DNA of 64,000 nucleotides, from NCBI RefSeq assembly GCF_003627215.1, contig NZ_CP032677.1, positions 5,089,501 through 5,153,500 on the forward strand, read 5' to 3'. Shown in pieces: positions 8,656 through 18,750 of the stretch. The notes under the pieces were generated by a model, which worked only from the letters and a program-made list of their open reading frames with translations, did no database searches and was not told the origin of the DNA. Each line of letters opens with the position of its first letter. The first letter of the stretch is position 1. The position numbers and the translations under genes are program-made. This stretch comes from Pseudomonas sp. Leaf58 (lineage in GTDB: Bacteria; Pseudomonadota; Gammaproteobacteria; Pseudomonadales; Pseudomonadaceae).

Positions 8656-9474
8656 ATGAGCAAGACTCGTATTGCCTTTATTGGCGCCGGCAACATGGCC
8701 GCCAGCCTGATCGGCGGTCTGCGCGCCCAGGGCCTGGACGCCTCGCAGATCCGCGCCAGCGACCCGGGCGCCGAGACTCGCACACGCATCCAGGCCGAGC
8801 ACGGCATCGAAACCTTCGAGAGCAATGCCCAAGCCATCGACGGCGCCGACGTGATCGTGCTGGCGGTCAAGCCACAGGTAATGAAAGCCGTGTGCCAAGC
8901 CCTGCAACCGAACCTGCAGGACAGCCAGCTGATCGTGTCCATCGCCGCCGGCATCACCTGTGCCAGCCTGCAAAGCTGGGTGGGCGCTCGCCCGCTGGTG
9001 CGCTGCATGCCCAACACCCCGGCGCTGCTGCGCCAAGGCGTGAGTGGCCTGTATGCCACTGCAGAAGTATCCGGCGAACAGCGCCAGCAGGCCGAACAAC
9101 TGCTGTCGGCCGTGGGCACCGCCCTGTGGCTTGAGCAAGAACAGCAACTGGACGCTGTGACCGCCGTCTCCGGTAGCGGCCCGGCCTACTTCTTCCTGCT
9201 GATCGAGGCAATGACCGCGGCTGGCGAAAAACTCGGCCTACCGCGCGAAACCGCCTCACAACTGACCCTGCAAACCGCATTGGGCGCAGCGCGCATGGCC
9301 GTGGCCAGCGATGTCGATGCCGCCGAACTGCGCCGTCGCGTCACCTCGCCCGCCGGCACCACCGAGGCGGCGATCAAATCGTTCCAGGCCAGCGGCTTCG
9401 AAGCCATCGTCGAGCAGGCGCTGCAGGCTGCCGCCACGCGCTCTGCCGAGCTGGCCGAACAACTGGGCAAATAA
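8656..9474 (+). CDS. proC: Pyrroline-5-carboxylate reductase
   Basis: A 272-residue NAD(P)H-dependent enzyme for the last step of proline synthesis. The N-terminal Rossmann motif IAFIGAGNMA begins at residue 6; the C-terminal dimerisation domain carries the signature AVSGSGPAYFFLLIEAM and later RRRVTSPAGTTEAAI. The ATG at 8656 follows CAAGGAC. It sits between yggS and yggT, an arrangement common in gammaproteobacteria, with 10 bases before yggT. Confidence 0.96.
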   Translation: MSKTRIAFIGAGNMAASLIGGLRAQGLDASQIRASDPGAETRTRIQAEHGIETFESNAQAIDGADVIVLAVKPQVMKAVCQALQPNLQDSQLIVSIAAGITCASLQSWVGARPLVRCMPNTPALLRQGVSGLYATAEVSGEQRQQAEQLLSAVGTALWLEQEQQLDAVTAVSGSGPAYFFLLIEAMTAAGEKLGLPRETASQLTLQTALGAARMAVASDVDAAELRRRVTSPAGTTEAAIKSFQASGFEAIVEQALQAAATRSAELAEQLGK

Positions 9475-9484
9475 GGAGCTTTAG

Positions 9485-10075
9485 ATGAATGCACTGTCCG
9501 GCGCCGCGATCTTCGTGGTGCAAACCCTGGTCAGCCTGTACCTGGTGATCGTCCTGCTGCGCTTCGTGCTGCAGTTGGTCAAGGCCAACTTCTACAACCC
9601 GCTGTGCCAATTCGCTGTGCGCGCGACCCAGCCGCTGCTCAAGCCAATCCGCCGCGTCATCCCCAGCATCGGTGGCTTGGACACCTCGTCCCTGCTGCTG
9701 GCGGTGCTGCTCCAGGCACTGCTGATGGCCTTTGTACTGATGGTCACCTATGGCACGTTCGGTGATGTGCTGCACCTGCTGATGTGGGCGATCATCGGCA
9801 TCACCTCGCTGTTCCTGAAGATTTTCTGGGTGGCGATGATCGTCATGGTGATCGTTTCCTGGGTTGCGCCCAACAGCCACAACCCGGCAGCCGAGTTGGC
9901 GTACCAGATCAGTGAGCCGGTGTTGGCACCGTTCCGTCGCCTCGTGCCCAACTTGGGCGGCATGGACATTTCGCCGATCTTCGCCTTCATCGCGATCCAG
10001 GTGCTCCAGTCGTTCGTCATGCCGCCGCTGGCCGCCTACGCCGGCATGCCACAAGAGCTGTGGCGGATGATCTGA
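9485..10075 (+). CDS. yggT: YggT family integral membrane protein
   Basis: A 196-residue inner-membrane protein with two YGGT repeats, each a pair of helices around a conserved segment: FYNPLCQFAVRATQPLLKPI with RRVIP (about 37-60), and HNPAAELAYQISEPVLAPF with RRLVP (about 136-160). The function is not settled; in E. coli it has been linked to osmotic tolerance. It starts at ATG 9485 behind AAGGAG and is likely in one operon with yggS-proC. A perfect hairpin follows at 10088. Confidence 0.9.
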   Translation: MNALSGAAIFVVQTLVSLYLVIVLLRFVLQLVKANFYNPLCQFAVRATQPLLKPIRRVIPSIGGLDTSSLLLAVLLQALLMAFVLMVTYGTFGDVLHLLMWAIIGITSLFLKIFWVAMIVMVIVSWVAPNSHNPAAELAYQISEPVLAPFRRLVPNLGGMDISPIFAFIAIQVLQSFVMPPLAAYAGMPQELWRMI

Positions 10076-10087
10076 CCCCGCATGCTT

Positions 10088-10115
10088 CCAGCGGCAAGCC
10101 TTTGCTTGCCGCTGG
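10088..10115. terminator. Strong hairpin between yggT and metX
   Basis: A perfect 12-base-pair stem (CCAGCGGCAAGC / GCTTGCCGCTGG) with a 4-base loop. It has no long T tract, so it may be a weak or Rho-assisted terminator, or an mRNA-stabilising stem. Confidence 0.5.
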
Positions 10116-10163
10116 GGGTAGCGCTCTTTAGACTTACGCCTCCGTCAAGCGTGAGCAGGGTCG

Positions 10164-11303
10164 ATGTCCACTGTCTTTCCCGAAGATTCCGTCGGTCTGG
10201 TAGTACCGCAAACCGCCCGGTTCGATGAACCGCTGGCCTTGGCCTGCGGCCGCTCCCTGACCAGTTACGAGCTGGTCTACGAGACCTATGGCACCCTGAA
10301 TGCCAGCGCGAGCAATGCCGTGCTGATCTGCCATGCCCTGTCCGGCCACCACCATGCCGCTGGCTACCATGCCGCCAGCGACCGCAAGCCGGGTTGGTGG
10401 GACAGCTGCATCGGCCCTGGCAAGCCGATCGACACCAACCGCTTCTTCGTGGTCAGCCTGAACAACCTGGGTGGCTGCAATGGCAGCACCGGTCCCAGCA
10501 GCATCAACCCGGCCACCGGCAAGCCCTATGGTGCCGACTTCCCGGTGCTGACCGTGGAAGACTGGGTCCACAGCCAGGTGCGCCTGGCCGAGCGCCTGGG
10601 CATCCAGCAGTGGGCCGCCGTGGTCGGCGGCAGCCTGGGCGGCATGCAGGCGCTGCAATGGACCATCAGCTACCCAGAGCGCGTGCGCCATTGCGTCGAC
10701 ATCGCCTCGGCGCCCAAGCTGTCGGCACAGAACATCGCTTTCAACGAAGTAGCGCGTCAAGCCATCCTTACCGACCCCGAGTTCCATGGCGGCTCGTTCC
10801 AGGACCAAGGTGTGATCCCCAAACGCGGCCTGATGCTGGCGCGCATGGTCGGCCACATTACCTACCTGTCCGACGACTCGATGGGCGAAAAATTCGGCCG
10901 TGAGCTCAAGAGCGACAAGCTCAACTACGACTTCCACAGCGTCGAATTCCAAGTCGAGAGCTACCTGCGCTACCAGGGCGAGGAATTCTCCGGCCGTTTC
11001 GACGCCAACACCTACCTGCTGATGACCAAGGCGCTGGATTACTTCGACCCGGCCGCAGCCCAAGGCGGCGACCTGGCGGCCACCCTGGCCCACGTCAAGG
11101 CAGACTACTGCATCATGTCGTTCACCACCGACTGGCGCTTCTCCCCGGCCCGTTCGCGGGAGATCGTCGACGCCCTGATGGCCGCGCGCAAGAACGTCTG
11201 TTACCTGGAGATCGACTCGCCTTACGGGCACGATGCCTTCCTGATCCCCACACCTCGCTACATGCAGGGTTTCTCGAACTACATGAACCGCATTGCCATC
11301 TGA
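10164..11303 (+). CDS. metX: Homoserine O-acyltransferase MetX
   Basis: A 379-residue alpha/beta-hydrolase-fold enzyme that acylates homoserine, the first committed step of methionine synthesis. The nucleophile is Ser157 in [14 protein letters not shown]; the catalytic histidine lies in [11 protein letters not shown] near the C-terminus. Sequence [16 protein letters not shown] is typical. Biochemical studies of the family show that many Pseudomonas MetX proteins use succinyl-CoA rather than acetyl-CoA; the donor cannot be decided from what I can see. It is followed by metW after 7 bases, the standard MetXW arrangement. Confidence 0.94.
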   Translation: MSTVFPEDSVGLVVPQTARFDEPLALACGRSLTSYELVYETYGTLNASASNAVLICHALSGHHHAAGYHAASDRKPGWWDSCIGPGKPIDTNRFFVVSLNNLGGCNGSTGPSSINPATGKPYGADFPVLTVEDWVHSQVRLAERLGIQQWAAVVGGSLGGMQALQWTISYPERVRHCVDIASAPKLSAQNIAFNEVARQAILTDPEFHGGSFQDQGVIPKRGLMLARMVGHITYLSDDSMGEKFGRELKSDKLNYDFHSVEFQVESYLRYQGEEFSGRFDANTYLLMTKALDYFDPAAAQGGDLAATLAHVKADYCIMSFTTDWRFSPARSREIVDALMAARKNVCYLEIDSPYGHDAFLIPTPRYMQGFSNYMNRIAI

Positions 11304-11310
11304 GGACAGC

Positions 11311-11931
11311 ATGAGAGCCGACCTGGAAATCATCCACGAGTGGATCCCTGCCGGCAGCCGGGTACTCGACCTGGGCTGCGGTAGCGGCGAACTGCTGGCC
11401 TCGCTACGTGACCGCAAGCAGGTCACCGGCTATGGCCTGGAGATCGACGCCGACAACATCGCCGCCTGCGTAGCCAAAGGCGTGAACGTCATCGAGCAGG
11501 ACTTGGACAAAGGCCTGGGCAACTTCGCCAGCAATAGTTTCGATGTGGTGATCATGACTCAGGCCCTGCAGGCCGTGGAGTACCCCGACCGCATTCTCGA
11601 CGAGATGCTGCGCGTGGGCCGCCAGTGCATCATCACCTTCCCCAACTTCGGTCATTGGCGCTGCCGCTGGTACCTGGCGACCAAGGGCCGCATGCCGGTG
11701 TCGGACTTCATGCCGTACACCTGGTACAACACGCCGAACATCCACTTCTGCACCTTTGCCGACTTTGAAGAGTTGGTGCACGAGCGCAAGGCCAAGGTGC
11801 TTGACCGCCTGGCGGTCGACCACCTACACCGTAACGGGTGGGGTGGCCGGCTTTGGCCTAATCTTCTAGGTGAGATCGGCATCTATCGCGTCAGCAGCCC
11901 GGGCCTGCCAGAGCATCAGCTCGCAGTCTGA
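11311..11931 (+). CDS. metW: Methionine biosynthesis protein MetW
   Basis: A 206-residue Rossmann-fold protein with the SAM-binding-type motif VLDLGCGSGELL near residue 20. MetW is required with MetX in several proteobacteria and forms a complex with it. ITFPNFGHWRCRW and MPYTWYNTPNIHFCT are family signatures. I used ATG 11311 (MRADLEIIHEWI) rather than an upstream in-frame ATG inside metX because it lies behind the TGAGGACAGC sequence and matches the family start. Confidence 0.93.
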   Translation: MRADLEIIHEWIPAGSRVLDLGCGSGELLASLRDRKQVTGYGLEIDADNIAACVAKGVNVIEQDLDKGLGNFASNSFDVVIMTQALQAVEYPDRILDEMLRVGRQCIITFPNFGHWRCRWYLATKGRMPVSDFMPYTWYNTPNIHFCTFADFEELVHERKAKVLDRLAVDHLHRNGWGGRLWPNLLGEIGIYRVSSPGLPEHQLAV

Positions 11932-11953
11932 CGCCCACCGGAGGAGTTACCCC

Positions 11954-12391
11954 ATGCGTCGCCTAGCCCTGTTCCTGATCAGCCTGTGCCTGGCCCTACC
12001 AGTACTGGCTGCCGATGCCGCCCGCCCCGAGCGCAAGGAAGTGTTTGGCGACGTGACGGTGCACTACAGCGCGTTCACTTCGAGCATGCTCACGCCCGAG
12101 GTGGCCGCAGCCACCGGCCTGGTGCGCAGCAAGAACCAGGGCGTGCTCAACATTGCCGTGCTCAAGGCCAACAAACCCACCACGGCGCTGGTCAGCGGCA
12201 CGGTCAAGGACCTGACGGGGCGCAGCAGCCCGCTGTCGTTCAAGCAGATCACCGAACAGGGCGCGGTGTACTACATTGCCCAGTTCAAGATCGACCAGCC
12301 AGAGACCGTCACCTTCGACCTGAACATCGAAACCGGCGGCGTCAGCAACTCCCTCAGCTTCAATCAGGAAGTGTTCCCAGGCGACTTATGA
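11954..12391 (+). CDS. DUF4426 exported protein
   Basis: A 145-residue protein with a clear signal peptide ([20 protein letters not shown]) and a small beta-rich mature domain ([20 protein letters not shown]). The family has no established function but is commonly found beside metW in Pseudomonas and relatives. The start ATG 11954 lies behind GGAGG. Its stop overlaps the rdgB start by 4 bases (ATGA), so translation is probably coupled. Confidence 0.85.
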   Translation: MRRLALFLISLCLALPVLAADAARPERKEVFGDVTVHYSAFTSSMLTPEVAAATGLVRSKNQGVLNIAVLKANKPTTALVSGTVKDLTGRSSPLSFKQITEQGAVYYIAQFKIDQPETVTFDLNIETGGVSNSLSFNQEVFPGDL

Positions 12392-12981
12392 ATTTTCAGC
12401 AACTCGTATTGGCCAGCCACAACGCTGGCAAACTCAAGGAACTCCAGGCCATGCTCGGAGCGTCGGTGCAGTTGCGCTCGATTGGCGAGTTCAGCCAGGT
12501 CGAGCCGGAAGAAACCGGCTTGTCGTTCGTCGAGAACGCCATCCTCAAGGCGCGTAACGCCGCACGCATTTCCGGCCTGCCGGCCTTGGCCGACGATTCG
12601 GGCCTGGCCGTTGATTTCCTCGGCGGCGCGCCGGGTATCTATTCGGCGCGCTATGCCGACGGCAAGGGTGATGCGGCGAACAACGCCAAGCTGCTCGAAG
12701 CCCTGAAAGACGTGCCTGAAGCCGAGCGCGGCGCGCAGTTCGTTTGCGTATTGGCGCTGGTGCGCCATGCCGACGACCCGTTGCCGATCCTGTGCGAAGG
12801 CCTGTGGCACGGGCGCATCCTGTTCGCGGCCAGCGGCGAACACGGCTTTGGCTACGACCCGTTGTTCTGGGTACCGGAGCGCAACTGCTCCAGCGCCGAC
12901 CTGGCCCCTGTGGACAAGAACCAGCTCAGCCACCGCGCCCGCGCCATGGCCCTGCTGCGCCAACGTTTGGGCCTGGCATGA
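12388..12981 (+). CDS. rdgB: dITP/XTP pyrophosphatase
   Basis: A 197-residue Ham1/RdgB enzyme that hydrolyses non-canonical purine nucleoside triphosphates and keeps them out of DNA. Signatures are [12 protein letters not shown] (residues 6-17), the ENA segment in [14 protein letters not shown], the metal-binding [20 protein letters not shown], and [11 protein letters not shown] with SHRARAM at the C-terminus. It overlaps DUF4426 upstream and hemW downstream by ATGA, indicating one operon. Confidence 0.95.
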   Translation: MNFQQLVLASHNAGKLKELQAMLGASVQLRSIGEFSQVEPEETGLSFVENAILKARNAARISGLPALADDSGLAVDFLGGAPGIYSARYADGKGDAANNAKLLEALKDVPEAERGAQFVCVLALVRHADDPLPILCEGLWHGRILFAASGEHGFGYDPLFWVPERNCSSADLAPVDKNQLSHRARAMALLRQRLGLA

Positions 12982-14153
12982 TCGAAACGTTGTCCGCTCC
13001 CGGTGTGGTGGCTTTTACCAGCCTGCCGCCGCTGGCGCTGTATATCCACATCCCGTGGTGCGTGCGCAAATGCCCCTACTGCGACTTCAACTCCCACGCT
13101 GCCGGGCCTGAACTGCCGGAAGACGCCTACGTCGCGGCCCTACTGACCGACCTCGACCAGGAACTGGCCGCCGTACAAGGCCGCATCATCAGCTCGATTT
13201 TCTTCGGCGGCGGCACGCCCAGCCTGTTCAGTGCCGCAGCCCTGGGCCGCCTGCTGCGCGGCGTGGAGCAACGCATAGCGTTCGCGCCAGACATCGAGAT
13301 CACCCTGGAGGCCAACCCGGGTACGTTCGAGCAAGACAAGTTCAAGGCCTACCGGCAGACCGGTATCAACCGCCTGTCCATTGGTGTGCAAAGCTTCCAA
13401 CCCGCCAAACTGCAGGCGCTGGGGCGCATCCATAATGGTGACGAAGCGGTCCGCGCCGCGGGCATGGCACGTGCCGCCGGTTTCGACAACTTCAACATGG
13501 ACCTGATGCACGGCCTGCCCGACCAGTCGCTGGACGATGCACTTGGCGACCTGCGCCAGGCCATCGACCTGGGCCCCACCCACCTGTCGTGGTACCAGCT
13601 CACCGTGGAGCCGAACACGGTGTTCTGGAACCAGCCACCCGAGCTGCCTGAAGACGACATCCTCTGGGACATCCAGGAAGCTGGCCAGGCGCTGATGGCC
13701 GAACACGGCTTCCGCCAGTACGAGGTCTCGGCCTATGCCCAGGCAGGCCGCGCCGCACAGCACAACCTCAACTACTGGCGCTTTGGCGACTTCATCGGCA
13801 TCGGCGCCGGTGCCCACGGCAAGCTGACCTTCGCCGACGGTCGCATCCTGCGCACCTGGAAGACCCGGCTGCCCAAGGACTACCTGAACCTGGCCAAGCC
13901 GTTCAAGGCCGGTGAAAAGCTGCTGCCGGTCGACGAACTGCCGTTCGAATTCTTGATGAACGCGCTGCGCCTGACCGATGGGGTGGAAGCCGAACTGTTC
14001 TCGCAGCGCACCGGTTTACCGCTGGAGCAGCTGCGTGAAGCACGCCGTGCGGCCGAACAAAAGGGCCTTTTGCAGGTCGAACCGGATCGACTGGTGGCCA
14101 CGCCAAGGGGCCAGTTGTTCCTCAATGACCTGCTGCAGTACTTCTTGACCTAA
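12978..14153 (+). CDS. hemW: Radical SAM haem chaperone HemW
   Basis: A 391-residue radical SAM protein. Cys28, Cys32 and Cys35 ([11 protein letters not shown]) bind the 4Fe-4S cluster. The phenylalanine after the third cysteine, in place of the extra cysteine of coproporphyrinogen dehydrogenase HemN, and the short N-terminus identify HemW, a haem-transfer chaperone, rather than Hem[11 protein letters not shown] and VEPNTVFW are family motifs. The ATG at 12978 overlaps the rdgB stop. Confidence 0.92.
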   Translation: MIETLSAPGVVAFTSLPPLALYIHIPWCVRKCPYCDFNSHAAGPELPEDAYVAALLTDLDQELAAVQGRIISSIFFGGGTPSLFSAAALGRLLRGVEQRIAFAPDIEITLEANPGTFEQDKFKAYRQTGINRLSIGVQSFQPAKLQALGRIHNGDEAVRAAGMARAAGFDNFNMDLMHGLPDQSLDDALGDLRQAIDLGPTHLSWYQLTVEPNTVFWNQPPELPEDDILWDIQEAGQALMAEHGFRQYEVSAYAQAGRAAQHNLNYWRFGDFIGIGAGAHGKLTFADGRILRTWKTRLPKDYLNLAKPFKAGEKLLPVDELPFEFLMNALRLTDGVEAELFSQRTGLPLEQLREARRAAEQKGLLQVEPDRLVATPRGQLFLNDLLQYFLT

Positions 14154-14162
14154 GGATGACCC

Positions 14163-14489
14163 ATGGACCTGGTACTTGATCTGCTTGCGACGGTTTCCCG
14201 CTGGAGCCGCAGCAACCTGTCAGAGATTTCACTGGCCTTGATAGGCTGCCTGCTGGTGCTGTTCGGCGCCGATGTCAAAGCCTGGGCCGAGCAACGCCTG
14301 GGCGGCCTAGCAGGCGCACTGCGCGTGCCGTTCATGGCCTTGATGGTGATGATCGGCAGCGGGGCAGCGTTGATCTATGCCACGCCGTGGGTAGTGAAGG
14401 GATTGAGCCAATTCAACAACTACGCGCTGGCGCCAGTGTTGCTGGTGGTGCTGGTGATAATTGGCGTGGTGGCTGACCGCCGAGGGTGA
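14163..14489 (+). CDS. DUF3392 membrane protein
   Basis: A 108-residue inner-membrane protein with three predicted helices (about 22-37, 54-75 and 88-105). It belongs to a small family found in Pseudomonas and other gammaproteobacteria with no known function. The ATG at 14163 follows AAGGATG directly after the hemW stop. It is the last gene of the rightward yggS-to-DUF3392 run; a REP pair and a bidirectional terminator follow. Confidence 0.8.
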   Translation: MDLVLDLLATVSRWSRSNLSEISLALIGCLLVLFGADVKAWAEQRLGGLAGALRVPFMALMVMIGSGAALIYATPWVVKGLSQFNNYALAPVLLVVLVIIGVVADRRG

Positions 14490-14494
14490 TCGTC

Positions 14495-14578
14495 GTAGCA
14501 GCGGGCTTGCCCGCGAAGCAGGCATCGCGGTGGCCGGCACGGGCTTCGCCCGTGTTCGCGGGCAAGCCCGCTCCTACA
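14495..14578. repeat. Inverted pair of REP elements
   Basis: Two REP units in opposite orientation (GTAGCAGCGGGCTTGCCCGCG at 14495 and its near complement ending at 14578) surround a second small stem (CACGGGCTTCGCCCGTG). It lies in the convergent gap between DUF3392 and trmB. Confidence 0.85.
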
Positions 14579-14597
14579 ATGGTTGCGCAAGCTCGCA

Positions 14598-14631
14598 TAA
14601 AAAAACCGCCCTTTCCAAGGCGGTTTTTTTT
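14598..14631. terminator. Bidirectional terminator between DUF3392 and trmB
   Basis: The stem ACCGCC/GGCGGT is flanked by seven A and eight T residues, and lies between convergent genes. Confidence 0.88.
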
Positions 14632-14678
14632 GCCGGCATTTCTGCAAGCTCAGCGTATCGAAAGGCCGTATCAGCCGA

Positions 14679-15401
14679 TCAATCCACCTTCTCGAACTTC
14701 AAGTCCCACACGCCATGCCCAAGCCGCTCGCCGCGGCGTTCGAACTTGGTGATCGGGCGCTCTTGCGGGCGTGGCACGTAGGTACCGTCAGCTGCACGGT
14801 TGCGATAGCCCGGGGCAGCGCTCATCACTTCCAGCATGTACTCGGCATACGGCTCCCAGTCGGTGGCCATATGGAACACGCCACCGGGCTTGAGCTTGCG
14901 GCGCACCAGCTCGGCGAACTCCAGCTGGACGATGCGGCGCTTGTGGTGACGCGCCTTGTGCCACGGGTCGGGGAAAAACAGCATCAAGCGGTCGAGGCTG
15001 TTGTCCGCGACGCAGCGGTTCAGTACTTCGATGGCATCGCAGTCGTACACCCGCAGGTTCTTCAGCCCCTGGGTCAGTACGCCGTTGAGCAACGCGCCAA
15101 CACCCGGGCGGTGTACTTCCACGCCGATAAAGTCCTGCTCAGGCGCGGCAGCGGCCATTTCCAGCAGGGAATGGCCCATGCCGAAGCCGATCTCCAGGGT
15201 GCGTGGCGCCGAACGGCCGAACACTTGGTCGTAGTCCACCGGGCTATCAGCCAGTGGCAGGACAAACAGCGGGCCGCCCTGGTCCAGGCCGCGTTGCTGG
15301 CCTTCGGTCATGCGCCCGGCGCGCATCACGAAGCTTTTGATGCGGCGGTGTGGGCGCTGGTCGCCGTCGGCGGAGATCGGCGTATCTTGCGAGTCAGTCA
15401 T
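14679..15401 (-). CDS. trmB: tRNA (guanine-N7)-methyltransferase
   Basis: A 240-residue SAM-dependent enzyme making m7G46 in tRNA. The SAM motif is [33 protein letters not shown] is the TrmB signature with the catalytic aspartate; the C-terminus [17 protein letters not shown] is diagnostic. It lies 9 bases downstream of thiG on the same strand, so the two are probably cotranscribed. Confidence 0.96.
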   Translation of the reverse strand: MTDSQDTPISADGDQRPHRRIKSFVMRAGRMTEGQQRGLDQGGPLFVLPLADSPVDYDQVFGRSAPRTLEIGFGMGHSLLEMAAAAPEQDFIGVEVHRPGVGALLNGVLTQGLKNLRVYDCDAIEVLNRCVADNSLDRLMLFFPDPWHKARHHKRRIVQLEFAELVRRKLKPGGVFHMATDWEPYAEYMLEVMSAAPGYRNRAADGTYVPRPQERPITKFERRGERLGHGVWDLKFEKVD

Positions 15402-15410
15402 CTAGGGCTC

Positions 15411-16205
15411 TTACTTGATCAGACCATCCAGCGGCGAAGAGGCGCTGGCATAGAGTTTCTTCGGCATACGACCGGCCAGGTAGGCCAAGCGGCCAGCGAC
15501 GATGGCATGCTTCATGGCCTCGGCCATCAGCACCGGCTGCTGGGCGTGGGCGATGGCGGAGTTCATCAGCACCGCTTCGCAACCCATTTCCATGGCGATG
15601 GTGGCGTCGGAGGCAGTACCCACGCCAGCGTCGACCAGTACCGGAACTTTGGATTCCTCAAGGATGATCTGCAGGTTGTAGGGGTTGCAGATACCCAGGC
15701 CGGTACCAATCAGGCCCGCCAGAGGCATGACCGCGATGCAGCCGGCTTCGGCCAGCTGACGGGCGATAATCGGGTCGTCGCTGGTGTAGACCATCACGTC
15801 GAAACCGTCCTTGACCAGCACTTCGGCGGCCTTGAGGGTTTCAATCACGTTGGGGAACAGGGTTTTTTGGTCGGCTAGCACTTCCAGCTTGACCAGGTTA
15901 TGGCCATCCAGCAGCTCGCGGGCCAGGCGGCAAGTGCGCACGGCTTCTACCGCGTCGTAGCAGCCAGCCGTGTTCGGCAGGATGGTGTAGCGGTCTGGCG
16001 GCAGTACGTCGAGCAGGTTCGGCTCGCCCGGGTTCTGGCCGATATTGGTACGGCGCACGGCAACAGTGACGATTTCGGCACCCGAGGCCTCGATGGCCAG
16101 GCGGGTTTCTTCCATGTCACGGTACTTGCCGGTACCCACCAGCAGGCGCGACTGGAACGTGCGCCCGGCCAGGGTGAAGGGCTTGTCGCTACGAACATTG
16201 CTCAT
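15411..16205 (-). CDS. thiG: Thiazole synthase
   Basis: A 264-residue TIM-barrel enzyme that builds the thiamine thiazole phosphate from deoxyxylulose phosphate, dehydroglycine and ThiS thiocarboxylate. Lys106 in NLVKLEVL forms the Schiff base with the sugar. Other signatures are [19 protein letters not shown], the phosphate-binding [15 protein letters not shown] and VLMNSAIA. It starts at ATG 16205, 54 bases downstream of thiS. No thiamine riboswitch was recognised in front of thiS. Confidence 0.97.
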   Translation of the reverse strand: MSNVRSDKPFTLAGRTFQSRLLVGTGKYRDMEETRLAIEASGAEIVTVAVRRTNIGQNPGEPNLLDVLPPDRYTILPNTAGCYDAVEAVRTCRLARELLDGHNLVKLEVLADQKTLFPNVIETLKAAEVLVKDGFDVMVYTSDDPIIARQLAEAGCIAVMPLAGLIGTGLGICNPYNLQIILEESKVPVLVDAGVGTASDATIAMEMGCEAVLMNSAIAHAQQPVLMAEAMKHAIVAGRLAYLAGRMPKKLYASASSPLDGLIK

Positions 16206-16259
16206 CGTTGTTCCTCGGGAAAAGGTTACTGGGCTTGCGGGTGAAGTACCTGGTAGAAA

Positions 16260-16460
16260 TCAGCCGCCGCCAATGGCGTGGACCACTTCGACCTGGTCGC
16301 CGTCATTGAGCAGCGTGCTGTCGTGCTGGCTACGCGGCACGATATCCAGGTTGAGCTCCACCGCTACCCGGCGCCCGGTCAGGTCCAGGCGGGTCAGCAG
16401 GGCTGCAACACTTTCGCCAGCAGGCACTTCGTAAGGCTCACCGTTCAGTTGAATGCGCAT
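16260..16460 (-). CDS. thiS: Sulfur carrier protein ThiS
   Basis: A 66-residue ubiquitin-like sulfur carrier for thiazole synthesis. It starts MRIQLNGEPYEVPAGESVA and ends in HAIGGG, the diglycine tail that is adenylated and thiocarboxylated. The frame is open to 16538, but homology begins at ATG 16460. It precedes thiG in the same direction. Confidence 0.94.
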   Translation of the reverse strand: MRIQLNGEPYEVPAGESVAALLTRLDLTGRRVAVELNLDIVPRSQHDSTLLNDGDQVEVVHAIGGG

Positions 16461-16562
16461 GCGCACGGCCACCGTTGTTCTTTGGGGCCAGCATTCTAGC
16501 GCCGAACCACCCTGCAACCCAAGGGCGGCACACGCCATTAGTCGTGATTGTGGACCAGTCGG

Positions 16563-16934
16563 TCAGCCCAGCCGCCAGGCTGCCAGGCCCAGGCACAACC
16601 AGCCGGCGAGGAAGCACAGCCCGCCAAGTGGGGTGATGATGCCGAGCTTGCCCAGGCCACTGAGGGTCAACAGGTACAGGCTACCGGAGAACAACACGAT
16701 GCCCACGGCAAACAGGCCGCCGGCCCAGCCAACCAGGCGCCCAGGCAGGTGCGCCGAAAGCACGGCCACGCCGAAGAGCGCCAGGGCATGTACCAATTGG
16801 TAGGTCACACCGGTCTGGAAGATCGCCAGGTAGTCCGCCGTCAGCCGGTTTTTCAGGCCGTGGGCGGCAAAGGCGCCCAAGGCGACACCGGTAAAACCGA
16901 AAAAGGCGGCAAGCATCAGGAAGCTGCGAAGCAT
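16563..16934 (-). CDS. DUF423 membrane protein
   Basis: A 123-residue inner-membrane protein with four predicted helices. AAFFGFTGVALGAFAAHGLK and LFSGSLYLLTLSG are typical of the DUF423 (YgdD-like) family, whose function is unknown. The start ATG 16934 lies behind AAGGAG. It is divergent from mtgA across a 64-base gap that contains a TATAAT box. Confidence 0.87.
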   Translation of the reverse strand: MLRSFLMLAAFFGFTGVALGAFAAHGLKNRLTADYLAIFQTGVTYQLVHALALFGVAVLSAHLPGRLVGWAGGLFAVGIVLFSGSLYLLTLSGLGKLGIITPLGGLCFLAGWLCLGLAAWRLG

Positions 16935-16959
16935 GGGACGACTCCTTGTAACGGGTCTG

Positions 16960-16965
16960 TATAAT
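16960..16965 (+). promoter_or_regulatory. TATAAT -10-like box before mtgA
   Basis: A perfect TATAAT lies 34 bases upstream of the mtgA start, but no good -35 hexamer is found 16-18 bases further up, so the promoter call is tentative. Confidence 0.35.
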
Positions 16966-16998
16966 GGCCCCTTCCACCCGTACGGCCAAGCCATCACC

Positions 16999-17709
16999 AT
17001 GCTGCCAACCCTTCTCCGCCGCCTCTCCCGCGCCCTGCTCTGGTTCGCTGCCGGCAGCATCGTGCTGGTGCTGGTGTTCCGCTGGGTGCCACCACCCGGT
17101 ACGGCGCTGATGGTCGAGCGCAAGGTGCAGTCCTGGGTAAATGGCGAACCTATCGACCTGCAGCGCGATTGGGAGCCGTGGGAAAACATTTCCGACGAGC
17201 TCAAGGTCGCGGTCATCGCCGGCGAGGACCAGAAGTTCGCCAGCCACTGGGGCTTCGACATCCCGGCCATCCAGGCGGCGCTGGCGTTCAACGAGCGCGG
17301 CGGCAGCATTCGCGGTGCCAGCACCCTGACCCAGCAGGTGGCCAAGAACCTGTTCTTGTGGTCTGGGCGCAGTTGGTTGCGCAAAGGGCTGGAGGCCTGG
17401 TTCACTGCGTTGATCGAGCTGTTCTGGCCCAAGGAACGGATTCTCGAGGTCTACCTGAACAGTGCCGAGTGGGGCAAGGGTGTGTTCGGTGCCCAGGCGG
17501 CGGCGCGCTATCACTTTGGTGTCGATGCCAGCCGGCTTAGCCGCCAGCAGGCCGCGCAGCTGGCGGCAGTGCTGCCGAGCCCGATCAGGTGGAGCGCCAG
17601 CCGGCCAAGTGCCTATGTAGCCAGTCGTGCCGGTTGGATTCGGCGGCAGATGAGCCAATTAGGCGGGCCCAGCTACCTGATGCAACTCGACTCATCTCGA
17701 AAGCTTTGA
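16999..17709 (+). CDS. mtgA: Monofunctional peptidoglycan glycosyltransferase
   Basis: A 236-residue GT51 enzyme that polymerises lipid II into glycan chains without a transpeptidase domain. It has a single N-terminal membrane anchor (about 12-30), the catalytic Glu76 in VIAGEDQKFASHWGFD, and GASTLTQQVAKNLFLW and YLNSAEWGKGVFG, all GT51 motifs. The ATG at 16999 is the family start. It converges on rpoH at a shared terminator. Confidence 0.95.
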   Translation: MLPTLLRRLSRALLWFAAGSIVLVLVFRWVPPPGTALMVERKVQSWVNGEPIDLQRDWEPWENISDELKVAVIAGEDQKFASHWGFDIPAIQAALAFNERGGSIRGASTLTQQVAKNLFLWSGRSWLRKGLEAWFTALIELFWPKERILEVYLNSAEWGKGVFGAQAAARYHFGVDASRLSRQQAAQLAAVLPSPIRWSASRPSAYVASRAGWIRRQMSQLGGPSYLMQLDSSRKL

Positions 17710-17727
17710 ATGCTCTGCCGACGCAAA

Positions 17728-17765
17728 TAAAAAAGCCGCTCACCCGATCCGGGCCAGCGGCTTTT
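17728..17765. terminator. Bidirectional terminator between mtgA and rpoH
   Basis: The stem AAAAGCCGCT / AGCGGCTTTT with an interior CCCGATCCGGG hairpin lies between convergent genes, with A and T runs on both sides. Confidence 0.85.
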
Positions 17766-17784
17766 CTGTGCAACCAAGGCTCGC

Positions 17785-18639
<855 letters not shown>

Positions 18640-18687
18640 TCAAGAACCTCCGACTTACAAAACTCGCGCCTTGTGGGCGCTGCCAAC

Positions 18688-18715
18688 ATTGACCTGGAAC
18701 GACGGTACAAGTTCC
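18688..18715 (-). promoter_or_regulatory. AlgU/RpoE-type (sigma-22/24) promoter of rpoH
   Basis: On the minus strand GGAACTT (18709-18715) and TCAAT (18688-18692) are separated by 16 bases, close to the AlgU consensus GAACTT-N16/17-TCTGA. It lies about 50 bases before the rpoH start. A TTGACA that could be a sigma-70 -35 box is at 18729-18734. Confidence 0.6.
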
Positions 18716-18750
18716 ACAGTGAAGAAAATGTCAATGCTGGCACGTAAAAA

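Noticed and set aside
15402..16562. Thiamine (TPP) riboswitch near thiS/thiG
   Set aside because: I found no convincing CUGAGA or ACCUGAUC-like THI-box segments in front of thiS or thiG.
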